Positions 29,301 through 41,185 of a stretch of DNA of 64,000 bases are shown here, in pieces. Location of the stretch: contig JACAXG010000070.1 in NCBI GenBank assembly GCA_018881555.1, positions 4,101,616-4,165,615 on the forward strand. The letters run 5' to 3'. Each line of letters begins with the position of its first letter. The first letter of the stretch is position 1. The position numbers and the translations under genes are program-made. This DNA comes from Amblyornis subalaris (lineage: Eukaryota; Chordata; Aves; Passeriformes; Ptilonorhynchidae). The notes beneath the pieces are model-generated. The model was given only the letters and a program-made list of their open reading frames with translations, was not told where the DNA came from and searched no databases.

Positions 29301-31901
29301 TCTACTGCAATCATTAATCTTTCCCCTCTTTGGCTTTGCATATCACAACAGAATAGTGGGGCATCTAAGGCAAAGTTGCTTTTACCAAAGTCACTGTTTT
29401 GTACAGGTAGTAGGAGTTATTTTTCAAGTTTAGTGAATTAGACAAAGGAAACTAAGTCCTATCTCCATGGGGGAAACTGATACACATGATCTCAGTCATG
29501 CATAGCTACATTGGAAGCCTGATGTAAAGACAAGACTCTGTAAGGGAAAAAGGAAAGAGAAGAATCAAACTTTAAAGTATATGTGGTTTTTCTATTCTGA
29601 TGCAACACTGTAGGAAACAATCCCCTAAACAAGTTCATATGCTCACTTTGCTGAGGCTTGTGGATATCAGTGGTTCTTGGACCTCAAAGAATGTGGTCTG
29701 TGCAGCAAGTCTTTGAGCTAGTTGGAAAAATTGAAAATAATTTTATTTTTTGATGTAATACAACAGCATAATTTTTGACAATGTCTTTGTTACAAGGAGT
29801 TTTGAGGTCCAAGAGAGATTTCTGATCACAGATGTGAACAGAACAGCTTAAAATGACTTTGTGTCTCCAGTCGCTACTTGAGATGCAGATAGTCTATGTT
29901 CAAGTCAGTGCTGTTATTGATGTGAAGTAGGGATGTTGCCCACGTGTCTTTCACCTATTAGGGAGGTCTTACACTGCTGTAAAAGCTAATACTTTTTTCA
30001 AAAGAAAATGCATGTTGCATTTCAAACTGAATCAAGACACACACACTGCAACAGGCTGACTTTTTGACTGCTCTGTCTGCTTCTGCTGTTCTCATTTTTA
30101 GTGAAATGCCTTACTTGATTTCTGAGCATCTGTAACCACAGCTGTAGCCATGACATTTGTTGGAGATTAGTAAAGCTGGAAAGGAACAGATATCAGCTTA
30201 TGCTGTATGAAAACTAGGTTGATAGGCTTCATAACTTCTCCCTGAGACCTGAATGACTCCTCTGATTTTTTCNACATGGTTATCAACATAGCAAAGGAGT
30301 AGCTTTGATGTGTGTGTTCATTCCTCTGTTCAGCAGTGCAGCCTCATGTCTCTGTTTCCTCACTTATCTGATAAGTGTAAGTTCACATTCAGTTGTTTCA
30401 GCTCCTTTCCATGAGAATATCTTATTTCTCAGTCACCTTTTCAGTGCCAATAACAATGGTATTTTCATCTTTCATTGAGTTTTCACATGCTACTACATTC
30501 AAGTAATAAAGAGAATCTGTTCTCTTTGCCCTTGACACTTGTTTTATAAAGGGATACACAAGGAGTAACCAGAGCCAGCTGTTCTTCAGACAAAAATACA
30601 GAGCTTTATTGCCACGAGAAGAGTTATGCCCACTTTTAGAATCTCATGACATGCCATAAATGTTTTTGCCCTCTGAACTAATATATTTGAAAGCATTTTC
30701 CTGCATTCTAATCCTTGCTGTAGAAAGATAATGTTTCCAAGTGTTGCCCTCTAAGCAGCTAATCACTTGGTCAGCTTCCCACACTTTAGCTTNTAACCTC
30801 TTCTTTCTGACTGATGAAGATGGTTAAAGTCTGGAAGACAAGGTTTTTCTACTATAATGTATATAGGGAAAGCAGCTTTTTAAAAATCCAAGCAGACTGG
30901 AGCATGCAAATGTTTCACTTTATAAAAGTGTCAGATGAGAAATGATAATTGCCTGAGTGCAAACTTGAGTAACTCGTTAAATGCACCAAAAATATGAAAG
31001 TAGTTTCTTGATTTGACATTAAGTTGACATTAGCTAAAAAATAAAAGCAGCTGCTTTGCCAATAGAAACAAAAAATTCAACACTTTCCCTTATCCTCTTG
31101 CCAANCTGCTGCTTAGTCTTATCTTTTAATTAAACCTGAACTTTAAAATACATGTGTGTAGCATGCCAGTTTATTAAATGAAATATCAATAGGCAAACAG
31201 TATTCTTGTCAATTAGCATTCAGTATAGAGATTTCTGGTTGGTTTTTTTTCCTCCTTATGGAATGGACATATTAAAGGTCCCAGATTCATTGCAGCTCAG
31301 TTTAAAGTCACCAATAAGAAAGCAACAGAAATTACACTACTGTGACGAAAATGTTTTTAGTTTCCACTGGAACTATTTTCTACTACAAAACCACACTCAA
31401 CTGCTTTAATTTCATGTTAAACAGAGACATTACTCCCAAGAAATGAAAACTAGGATAGCAATCTCTACTTCTTATCAGTCCTTGATAAGGAACTCATAAC
31501 ATCTTTATTCAAAAGGGAAAACTTGATTTCATACCTTTTCTCTAATTTCCAAATAATTTTTCTATTTTTTCCTCTTTTAAAAAACTTATTTATTTTTAAA
31601 ACTTTTTGAGGAATTGAGCCTCTCTGGGGAATTGGAGATAAAACCCTAACTAAAGTGAAGCCAGTGGGAGTTTTACCATTTATTGAAAGCCATTTTTCAC
31701 AAGGTTCTTCAGATAAGACTGAAATCAAAAATCACCCCCCTAATTGCCATGCAANCCCACAATTTTGACAGATGTAGTTATTCATTCAGAGAATGGAAGT
31801 AAAACCCTATGACTTAGATAACCAAGCCCACAGCACTAGAACACATTTCAAAGTACTGAATGTCAAAGAATGCAATTTCTGGCTAAAATGATTAAAATCC
31901 G
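26376..31901. other. Unique AT-rich sequence, no gene seen
   Basis: A slightly GC-richer patch at 27.24-27.45 kb follows ttctgttcccag, but no donor gives a convincing exon. A possible 44-base segment at 28726-28769 has a good acceptor and a poor donor. Nothing else stands out. Confidence 0.5.
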
Positions 31902-31967
31902 TTTAGGCATTTTGCCTAAATAATTCATTTTAGGCAAATAAATAAAATCATAAAATCATTTTAGGCA
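31902..31967. repeat. TTTAGGCA repeat cluster with inverted repeat
   Basis: tttaggca at 31902 pairs with tgcctaaa at 31913-31920 (8-base arms, 3-base spacer). A 12-base word tcattttaggca then occurs at 31925 and 31956, spaced 31 bases apart. The four related copies in 66 bases suggest local duplication and inversion. Confidence 0.8.
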
Positions 31968-32799
31968 TGTCCCAGCCCGGAAAAGGACTTAATTCTGTCC
32001 TAAAATAAGAAATGGTGATGGGATCAATGATATTCTTGAAGTTAAATGTATACTTTTCTAGGTTAAGTGTCAAGTGCTTNCAAATAATAGAGAAATTACA
32101 AAGCAATCAAGATAAATCCTAAATTCGTGGATGGTCAAAGAAAGAGTTAAGTATGTAAAAAAAATTGGTGTTCAAACACATGTACGCCCAATGGAAATAA
32201 AGCATATATTCAGAACTCCAGTGATCTAAAATACTTTCACCACCTTGAAAATATTAACAATCAAGGCCACCCTTTTCCTCAAATATAGATGATGACTGCA
32301 CTTTCATTTCTGTTCAATACAGCATTACATTGCAGTTTTGTGCACATTAATAATGCAATAGGGGTCTAATGTTATAATGACTTACAACCCAGAATAAACA
32401 TAGGATATTGATCTAGTAGAAAATGATGTCATAAGCAATGAGGCTAAAACAAGTATCTAAGATAGAATTCATGATGGAAGAAAGCAAGACTGTTTCCAGT
32501 AACTCTATGCAAACATTAGGAAGGTGGTTAATTGGTAAAATGAATTAGAATTAATTATGCATGAATCCTGTGGCAAGTACAGCAGCACTCAACTCATTAA
32601 GAAATCATAGCTTGGAATGCAGGATGCCATCCTGACTGCATTATATCCTGAATGTGCTTATGGCCACTTTTCAGAGGATTGCAAGGTAGCTTTATAGAGT
32701 GTACAATCATTAGGAGAAATATCTGGGATTTCTGATTCAACCGGGAAATGAAAAACCCTTGGAACTTGTGAATTCCTTGACAGATGAGTGAAGACAATA

Positions 32800-33450
32800 T
32801 GCTATCTTTAAAAACAGAAAAGGGGTAACACTCAAAGAATGAGGCCCCTGGGAAAATTAAGAAACAAATAACTAATCAATCTGCATTTTAAAAAATCAGG
32901 ACAAAATAAAATGTTTAAAAAGTGCCATTATAGGCCTTTCAAAAAAAGATTCTGTCAAACCAATTTAATTTCCTCCCTTGGTGAGGTAACCAGCATAANA
33001 TCTAGAAGAACAGAAATCAATAAAAGTAAGAAATATTTATTTCAGTATTTCTTTTTTGATACTGTTCAATGTGACATTCTCATAAGCAATGTAAAGAAAT
33101 ATGGTCTAGCTTTAATCACTGTAAAGAGGATGCACATCATGGATTAACATTTTCCCACTTTAATTAGTGTGGAGTACTGGGCTTTACCTGGGGCATCTCT
33201 TTTTAGGGAAGAGGCAGAGAAACAGCATGAGCATCAAAAATGATACAAAGTTTATAAGGAAGAGTTAAAGAAAAATCTGGAAATTTAACTGTATATGGGA
33301 ATGTTCCGCTAAGGAAGTTAAACACTTTTCTGCATTGCTAATTAATGACAGAAAAAAAAATATATATTAATTTACATCGAACTGGATTTACTTTGGATAT
33401 TAAGAAAATCTTCTGAAATGTTATGGAGGATGAAGTATTAGGATGAGATA
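32800..33450 (+). mobile_element. Old CR1-like LINE, internally deleted
   Basis: An ancient plus-strand CR1 copy, recognisable in three blocks. The first (32952-33125) carries ctgtcaaaccaatttaattt followed by a translation FFDTVQCDILIS and KKYGL, matching the conserved RT block with the AFDTV..DILISKL..YGL pattern. The second (about 33165-33290) carries tggagtactgg and caaaaatgatacaaagttta, which belong to the late RT region (the LEYC..F block and the KMIKGLE-like block). The third (about 33375-33420) carries ggatttactttggatatta, the FRLDI-like block. The palm segment with the catalytic FADD box, expected between blocks one and two, is absent, so a few hundred bases were lost. The wording resembles the older CR1 lineages seen in turtles more than young avian CR1. 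The left border is uncertain. Confidence 0.62.
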
Positions 33451-33470
33451 TGTGGTATGTTCAGAGACTT

Positions 33471-33589
33471 AGAGTCACAGAACAATTCAGGTGGGAAGGG
33501 CCCTTAGGAGGCCATGTATTCTAACTCCCTGCTCAAACCAGATCCAATAGGAATAGGTTGCTCAAGATGACATCCAGTGAAGTTCTGAT
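33471..33589 (-). mobile_element. CR1 LINE 3' end fragment
   Basis: A short, diverged CR1 3' end read on the minus strand. Plus-strand words typical of reversed CR1 tails follow in order: gagtcacagaac, gtgggaagggccctta, ctccctgctcaaacc and ataggttgctcaagatgac. It begins about 20 bases after the apparent end of an older plus-strand CR1, so the two LINE fragments lie tail to tail. Confidence 0.72.
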
Positions 33590-35100
33590 NATTAGTTTTT
33601 TGTTCCAGAGGCCCATACTGACGTTAATACAAGGTGTAGACAGATTGAGTCCTTTTATTTTTTTATGAATTACAAAGCCTGGTTAGTATTATATGAAGGG
33701 TTAAGGAAAAGAAGAATATTTTTGAAAGAGACTAGAAGAATATTTTAGAAACACTCATTATTTTTTTAAAGCAGGATTTCTCAGACGTGAACACTGTGAT
33801 GAAGCTTTGGAGATATAGAAGGAAATTAAAATTACCAGGACAGTGTTTAAAAACCACACAGTTTAAAGAAGGCTTAATAGAAGAAGCTGAGTCTTCTGCC
33901 CTTGTAGGTTTAGAAGAGATTTGGGATGAAAATTTAAGCTATCATATATTTAAAACAGAGGAAGGAAGAAAAGTAAAAGGTGATATGTGTGCTCTGTAGA
34001 TGCTTGCAGAAAAAAAGTAAAACTAAAAGCAAAAATATGAGCACTCCAAAATGAGAAAGAAAAGTGACAAGGAGAAAGCAAATGAAAATTCCATATGGTG
34101 GAAGAAGTTCTAATCAGCTGCATGTGTTCATTTTCAATAAAGATGTCTAATGAGGGCATAGAAATGAAATCAGAGAAGTTGTGCCAAAAGCAAAAAAATA
34201 ACCAGCAACAAGAATTAAATGAGAAAGAGCAAAGAGTAAACAAAGTGATGTTTGATGCGAGTGTACAAAACAAATTATAAATATGCAGATTAATACAATA
34301 TGCATAGAGAGTATGAAAATAGTGAGGAGAAGAGGTCTGAAATTTCAGAAATGATATTTTTCAGATTCATGGGAGCCAAAAGAGTTGCTTGTCACTTTTG
34401 GAAAAGTAGGAGTATAGTATATAAATTAGTATATATTTTAGTATATAAAAGAGGAGCTGGAAAATTATTGCATAACTACGTTAATGGTCAATCATTCAAG
34501 AAAATATTCAAACAGAAAAAAAGGGAGAGTTGAAAATATTGTGTACTATTCTCTTCTCTTCTCTGGGTCAAAATCCAGCTTCTTGCTAANCAAAGGTTGA
34601 TTTGTGGTGGTCATTCTCTGGTGCTCTCACTCTCAGCTATCATCAAGGCACCTGCTGCTTTTGTGAATGGCCGATTGTTGGAATCATTACCCATCAACAT
34701 TCCAGTCTCTTACCTATGGTTAACTGAAGTAGTAATGGTACTTTTCCGTGACACTGAAGGCAAGATGTAAAGCAAATGTTGCTTTTGAATTTTGGTTGAC
34801 CAGATATCATGATGGGCCTTTAATGACCTGAAAGTACTTTGCCTTCAGACTAGAGAAGGAAGGTTTGGTGAAACATTGAGGAAAGAAAGAAAAGTCTTGT
34901 AGGTACAATTAGGATATTACACAGTGTTTACAATATGATTTTCTATATGGTATTTTCTACTCAGACTGTCCTGCTTAATTTTTTTGTAAAGAAATGTACT
35001 CAGTCCCATTTTCAAGATAACATTTTGGAACACATCAATTACCATGATTATCTGAAATGAATTTGTAGTTCAAGGAAATGTATTATCTCTCTTTTTGCAG
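33590..35100. other. A-rich, purine-rich tract
   Basis: From about 33.7 to 34.5 kb the plus strand is markedly rich in A and G, with open frames of 60-77 codons whose products are lysine- and glutamate-rich, as expected from composition alone. No retroelement motif was recognised, although the tract borders the CR1 pair. Confidence 0.5.
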
Positions 35101-35137
35101 GGCTGNATTACCTTTCCTGGGAAAAGAACAAATGGCT
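35101..35137 (+). CDS. Candidate micro-exon, phase 1 to 2
   Basis: A very good acceptor (tctctctttttgcag) is followed by 37 bases and a weaker donor (ggct|gtaaat). In the phase needed by the next candidate exon it reads YLSWEKNKW after an N-containing codon. Its acceptor is stronger than its coding evidence. It is listed because it extends the phase-consistent chain upstream; no convincing exon before it was found nearby. Confidence 0.17.
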
Positions 35138-35733
35138 GTAAATATAATGTCTGTTAATCATGATAATACATAAATTGAACAGCTTGCCAGGACTGCATTT
35201 ATTATTTTGCTCTGTAGCTATAGTAGATATTTCCTTTAGCTTTCCTTCACAGAAGCATATTTCTTCAGCCAGCTTCAAAATAAAATATATAACCTATTTC
35301 TGTAAACAGTGACATGTCTGCAGTCCTGACAAAACATTTATAATTTGTAGTATGAGAAATGAGGAAATAGAAAATCTTTAGCCATGTTTTACACAATAAT
35401 ACCACTACATCCCCACAAGCATTTGAGTCCTCTTCTCAGAAGGACAGGCCCACCACATAAATTTTTTAATGTCACTGACCCTATAATTCTTTGAGAAAGC
35501 TTGACCTAAAATGTAGTGTTTTAAACCCTTCTTGCAATCCTTGTCTTTCAAAACATGCTGGTAGGAGAAGCTGGTAATAGCAGAAGACATTCACTTTCTA
35601 ACTGTAATGCTCAGCCTGCAGCAAATCTAATTTTGGTTGCACCCTTTGCCTGATGTCTCTGTTTTTTGCAAGGAAGAGGAGGAAATTCTTCCCTCTTGNT
35701 GAAATAATTCTAATTAAATCTTAGTTCGTCCAG

Positions 35734-35857
35734 AGAGTGTGCCCACAGGCAATCAAAATTAATGATTAAAGCACCCATGAGCAAAAATTTCAGTTTGGGT
35801 CATGCTGAATATTTGGAAATATTTGATGGAGTCAAAGCTGGAGTGGAATTCACTAAG
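35734..35857 (+). CDS. Candidate coding exon, phase 2 to 0
   Basis: The acceptor cttagttcgtccag and the donor cactaag|gtaatt enclose 124 bases. One frame is open; the other two stop. It reads ECAHRQSKLMIKAPMSKN, then SLGHAEYLEIFDGVKAG and ends VEFTK. The mixed, polar composition looks protein-like. An alternative acceptor at 35793 would shorten it without changing the frame. It follows a possible 37-base exon at 35.1 kb in compatible phase. The protein is not recognised. Confidence 0.28.
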
Positions 35858-36776
35858 GTAATTAATTCTTTCTTGTGCTTATTATGTCTCCTCTGTCTTT
35901 GTGTGGTTATTGACAAAGGGCGTAAAAACAAGAAAGGCTTCAGCATAGACTTCAGGGGAACTTGTGCCTTTACACCTTGTCAGGTAGTTGGCATTTGTTC
36001 AAAACCAGTGGATCTTTTCTCTTCATTAACTTATTTGCCTTTGGAGCCCATGTGTGGTCCTCACATCCCCAAGAAGGCAGTTGTACTGGAAGCAGGCAAA
36101 GAGTATGACTCAGGATAATCTGTGAACAGCTTGAAAAAATAGGGGCATCAACAAACACATAATGAATTAGGTCTTTGTCAAAAATTAATACGAAACATTA
36201 GACCTGGAATTCAGTACTGTCATCCAATACAGGGAGAAAAAAAACCCCATAAAATAACCCCAAAAATATCCTGCCTGTAAAAGTGACTTTTACAACCTTC
36301 TCCTTTGCCTGGAGGTGACATAGAGGAAAACACAGGTGTTACATGTTCAGTTGAGTATCCATGTGGCAATAAGAGCTTCTTCACCTAAACAGGTTCCCTA
36401 TCCTAGGTAAAAACCCAAGCCTATAAAAANCTCTTAGATCTGGGTGCACCAAAACAAAGCTGAGTAAATGCAAACCAGTCTTGTTGGAGGGCCTTATAGG
36501 AGTTTTCTAGGCTTGAAACCCTGAAGTACTAAATCAGCTTTAAAGTGGATTTAGTGGGTCTCACAAATTTTTAATGAATTCAGATATGAAATAAACTGAA
36601 GAATTGTTCCTGAAATGAAAGGGTAAAAGCACTATAACCGTGATGATATCCGAGAAGTAATCTCCTATCATAAAAGTCCCTCCTAAAAGATGTCACCAGT
36701 CCATAACATTTAATTATTTATGAAATTTGTGTGGTGAATGCTTTGTTTCCAAATTGTGTTTCTGTATCACTTGCAG

Positions 36777-36902
36777 TTTTTCACAGTTTCTCAGCTACTT
36801 CTGTACTCTGAAATCTTCTATAAAATCCTGTTAATGTTTCGCTCCTGTGACTGTTGGATTTCTTCCTTTTGCTGTCACGACAACCTCCTGTTCAGCTTCT
36901 GG
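36777..36902 (+). CDS. Candidate coding exon, 42 codons, phase 0 to 0
   Basis: A strong acceptor (tttctgtatcacttgcag) and a good donor (ttctgg|gtaagg) enclose 126 bases with a single open frame. The peptide is rich in F, L and C (SQLLLYSEIFYKILLMF, then RSCDCWISSFCCHDN). Such a composition is also what T-rich non-coding DNA gives when translated, so this segment is weaker evidence than its neighbours despite its good borders. Its phase (0 to 0) fits the chain from 35.7 to 39.1 kb. Confidence 0.22.
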
Positions 36903-39110
36903 GTAAGGGGCTTGAGACCAAATGGGAGAGAGGTCTAAGTGCTGGTTTAAGGATTTGCATTCCAATGGAGATGCAAATTGCCTGTGATTATAGTTGTGGT
37001 GAATGACGAGGAAAGAAGCGCTGGTAAAATCTTGAGTTAATGTGGTGTGTCCAAGAGTGTTAGCAGCAGTGAGCTGATATCAATATTTCTGTAGTAGGAC
37101 AACCCTGGTTTTATTGGGAAAAATGAATATAATAATTGATCAGACCTGCAGCCTCATCACTGATCTTTTTCTTTCAGTCAGAAAAAAAAGAAACAAACAG
37201 TCCTTTGATCACCAAACACATTTTTTTTTGTGGAGATTTACTGTGCTGTTTTCCAAGAAGAAAACAAAAAAGTATCCTAGCATCACGGGAAAAAGAATAA
37301 TTAATTTACTACGCCATGTGTAGGTGGCTTGTCCAGCAGACTGCCTCTCTCCTTCTGTGCCACTGCAAGTGTCATCCGTCTGGGGCCATGTAGACCATTC
37401 ATGTGAAAGGGAATTACGGTGATTCTGTGCTGTATCTCTCACTCTGCCTTGAAGTGCACTGAATCTAATGGGAGGCTTTCTGAAGACTTCAGTGGTATTT
37501 TGAACACNTTTTTCCACACGCTTTTGAGTATAGTGGGTGCTCTTGAATATCCATCCCCTGAAGACATTCTGGCAGAAATTTCCTTCAGGCTCTATCCCAG
37601 AGAATCTTGGATGTGATTTTTGGTTCTTTACTCAGCCAAATGCAGAAAATTCATGAGGTCTCAGGGGTTTTTTCCTCCAATTTTCACAAATATTGGTAGT
37701 TCTATCATGGTCTGCATGCTGCAATTTACTGATTATATCAAAGGAACTGAAGTGCTAATCCCAGTTGAGCCGTTGACTGTGTAATGAGAGGCTTCTAAAG
37801 TCTTTCAAAGTTACTGAAACAGGTGTTGTGAGGGATAACAACATCAGACTAAACAAGTAAAAATCATATCACAGAAGCTTTGCTTCCACAGATTTCCTCA
37901 TGCCATCCAAGTTGGCATGTGGTTTCACAACCTTTTGTTGTTTTTAAAACCAATCCACTGCTCCAATACAGTTCCATACTAACAAAGCCAAAAAGTGAAA
38001 CTCCACAGACCAAAAATTTACAATAGCAGTGGCAAGAGCAGTTATCAACCTCTTTTGAAACTCCTAACTGGAGCACTAACCCTTGTGTTTGTTTTTTCAA
38101 GACAGACAAATATCTACTAGGAACTAGATGGGGGTCATCCACACGTTTCATATGGGTCACGGAATAATGATCACAGGGTAGCAACATTCATTTTGAATCA
38201 GTAATATAGAGGTGAAAAGCACCATATTTCATTATTGATGCCACAGGCGTTCCAGGTCTCGACTTTCATTTCTTCATCCTACTGGTTCTATGAACTCTTA
38301 AGAACCTGGTTACTTTTAGGGCTGAGCAGGCTGCTTTTTCTGACCTTCAAAAGGGATTTTGAACCTTAAAGGTTGTCTGTTCACAGTTGCAAAAGATGCA
38401 TCTGGAAAAGAAATTTAGTATGTGTGAAAAATACTTTTTAGGGAGCAAAGGAAAGGCATATATAAGGAGAAAGAAAATAAGCTATATTCTTTTTATATTA
38501 TAAGAAACTATAAAGTAATGAAAGCAAGTAAATAAAATCACTGTGAAAACCAGAAAAGTAATAGTAAAGCTTCTTTCAAACAGATGGTTTGTTTTTATTC
38601 CAGGAGATACATAAAATGTTTTATTATTATCTAAATTCACCTTTCTTCATTTTATGACATGAGAGGGAGGAAGAAAGAAAGGAAAAAGGAAACTAAACAA
38701 ACAGCTATTTGAAAACACAATGATGGAATATGCCATTTCAAAGAATCAACAAAGTGCCCAGGATTGGATCTTGTTGTGCCATATGCACTCCAGAGTACTC
38801 GGTTTTCAGCAGGCTTAATTCTCAAGTGACAGTCCAGTGGACCAAGAAATCAGGCTCTCATAACTGAATTCTCATGTAATCCTCATATGGGCTTTTAAAG
38901 ATTGACTGTGAGACAAAAATATAAGCATCAAATTATAACTGTATAACAACTAGAGTTTATGTTACCATTTTGTTCTTAGGATGAATTAGTTGACAGTTCA
39001 GGAAACCCCACCTATCCTTATGTTGCCTTCAAGTGATGGCATATGCTTGCACTGGTGATGCTATAAAGTGAGGCAATGTGTTTACTGTAAGTCATGGGAT
39101 TTTTTCCAAG

Positions 39111-39260
39111 AGAATGTCTATCCAAATTTTAAGTTTACCAGAGGGAAATCTAGAACAAAGAGAGCAACTCCTGGGACATTTTTTCTTCAATCTGAAACCA
39201 TCTTCCTGTTGGCTGAAACAATTTACTGACCTTCACACATCTTTAAGTGTTTCTTCTGAG
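39111..39260 (+). CDS. Candidate coding exon, 50 codons, phase 0 to 0
   Basis: The acceptor gggattttttccaag and the excellent donor ttctgag|gtaaga bound exactly 150 bases. Frame 0 is open throughout; the other two frames contain stops (TAA near the start, TGA near the end). The peptide includes MSIQILSLPEGNLEQREQLL and KPSSCWLKQFTDLHTS. It is mixed in composition with no obvious signal peptide or membrane segment. It is phase-compatible with the neighbours at 36.8 and 41.1 kb. The family is not recognised. Confidence 0.33.
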
Positions 39261-41116
39261 GTAAGAAGGAGACCTGTCATGTTGGTGTTTGAGAGCCATG
39301 TTTGGACCTATGTGTCTGACAATTAAATGGACTGTGAGACTAAATCTGTCTTAATTAAATCTGATTTTTTAATATCTTCCTGCCTGTTATCCAGGTGTGC
39401 TTCATCATCATATTTACTAACAAATTTTGTAAACATAGTGGAATGGAATTGATTTTTCTAGCAAGAGCCTATTCATGCTGTGAAAGATACTTTTGGTCTT
39501 GGTTTATTTCCTCTCATGTTGCGAGGTGCTCCTGGTGCTCAGAAGCCTTGACAGTTGAGCCTGTAATGATTTTCAAGGCACCCCTAGAATTCACCTAGGT
39601 GAAGTTTTCTTTGTACATCAAGTCATCAAATAAAATCCCTCCTGCTCCTTCCCAGTGGTAATAGAGCTCTGAAGCTTCAAAGCTGGGTCTGGCAGTAGGA
39701 ATTGAGTGCATGGTCATTTGGGTGATGGTGAAGGTCGGTCTGCATCCGGTGAACTGGGCTTGCCTCGGAGTTTTGAGCTGACCTCAGTGTGCTGCCGGAG
39801 CTCAGTGCAGGCTTTTCAGTTCTGGTCAATGCACATTTCAAGCCACCCACTCTCTGCACAGGGGCCAGTGTGCCTACAGCAGTCCCTGGAGCATCGCAAC
39901 TTGATAGTCTACTGCTCTAACGACCTTTTGGGGCATGACAAATCTTTAGATTTTAAAAAACCATTTTTCAACAGACTTTTAGCCATAAGATAACCAGAAG
40001 CAAAAAGGCCTTTTCTAGGGTCTNTCCTCAAAAAAGCATGTCCCTGTTTATTTTGTTAAATAAGAATATATCATATTTGACTAGAACAAATGAATGAATT
40101 TTATGGAATTTAATAACTGAGACAGTGACTNAAATACAAAATTCTTTTGACCCAGGGAGAAAAGGAGTTCCAGAGTAGCAATAACAATAAAACCAAACCA
40201 GCAGTAACACCACCTCTACCAATAATGACAGAAAATAAATGGGTAATAACTTTCACCTAAACCATATTAAAGATCATAAATATATTTTTAACATTTTGTG
40301 CTCAATTTAATATTTAGTCTAACACAAAAACATAAATTTCAATTGCTGGAATACACACCTTAGCAATATACTTTACCAGGGGCATACGTTTGTTTTTCCA
40401 CTCCTTGACATTTTTATTGGAAAGGTGGGTTTCTACTATTAGTCTGTAAACACAGGTGAGCAATTTGTCTACCTCATACACCTCAGTAATCGGTCAGTGT
40501 GGGATCAGCACAGGATTTTCTGGTTTGCAGAATCACCTTGAGGTAGCAATCAAGCATAATCAATCAATCATCAGGCAATAATTTCAAATTTTTACACAAC
40601 CTCACTTTGTTTCTGTCTTTCTGCAGTGCTCACAGCAAAACACTGTCAACAAGGGCCTTTTTGCAGAATAAACTTTGTTTCTTCAAATCTTTCTAATCAG
40701 GGCAATACAGTGTATTTATTAATAGAGGTTGACTTTTGAAGATAAGAAGCATAAAACATTTTTTTGTGTGTCGATCTCTTATCATTAAAGCTTCAATAAT
40801 TTCTGAAAAGCAATGTAGCTTTCAAGGGTTCTCTTTTAAAATCTAAAAGAGAATATTATTTAACTTGGAAAAACACTCAGGAAATCTAGACTGACTCCCC
40901 CCGTGTTTCTTGGCTTTATCTTGTGCTCTTTTAGATTTTACAGCAGAAGGACAAAAATTCTTCTCTTTCTAGGACTCTCATTAATTTTAGCTACAACTAG
41001 GGTCCGTTCTCCAGTTCCCTGCTTTTTGCAGAGAGGTAGCTTATGGGCCAGCCTACGTTCTGTGCTTGACAGGATGTATCCATGACCATGTATGAGGCTT
41101 GTGTTCTCCTTTCCAG

Positions 41117-41185
41117 GAGCCTGATACAAGCCTGAGCCTGACCATGACACTGTCTGTACACATAGCAAGGAGTAAGTGCTTCCAG
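41117..41185 (+). CDS. Candidate short coding exon, phase 0 to 0
   Basis: A strong acceptor (gttctcctttccag) opens a 69-base segment that ends at the donor ttccag|gtgtat. Only the phase-0 frame is open (EPDTSLSLTMTLSVHIAR, then SKCFQ). The other two frames stop within 20 bases. A competing donor (gtaagt at 41172) lies inside and would break phase with the next exon. The segment fits between the phase-0 candidates at 39.1 and 43.8 kb. It is short, so a chance match is possible. Confidence 0.25.

Noticed and set aside
34934..35065. Exon starting after ttttttgtaaag
   Set aside because: The open frame ends in TGA before any usable donor.
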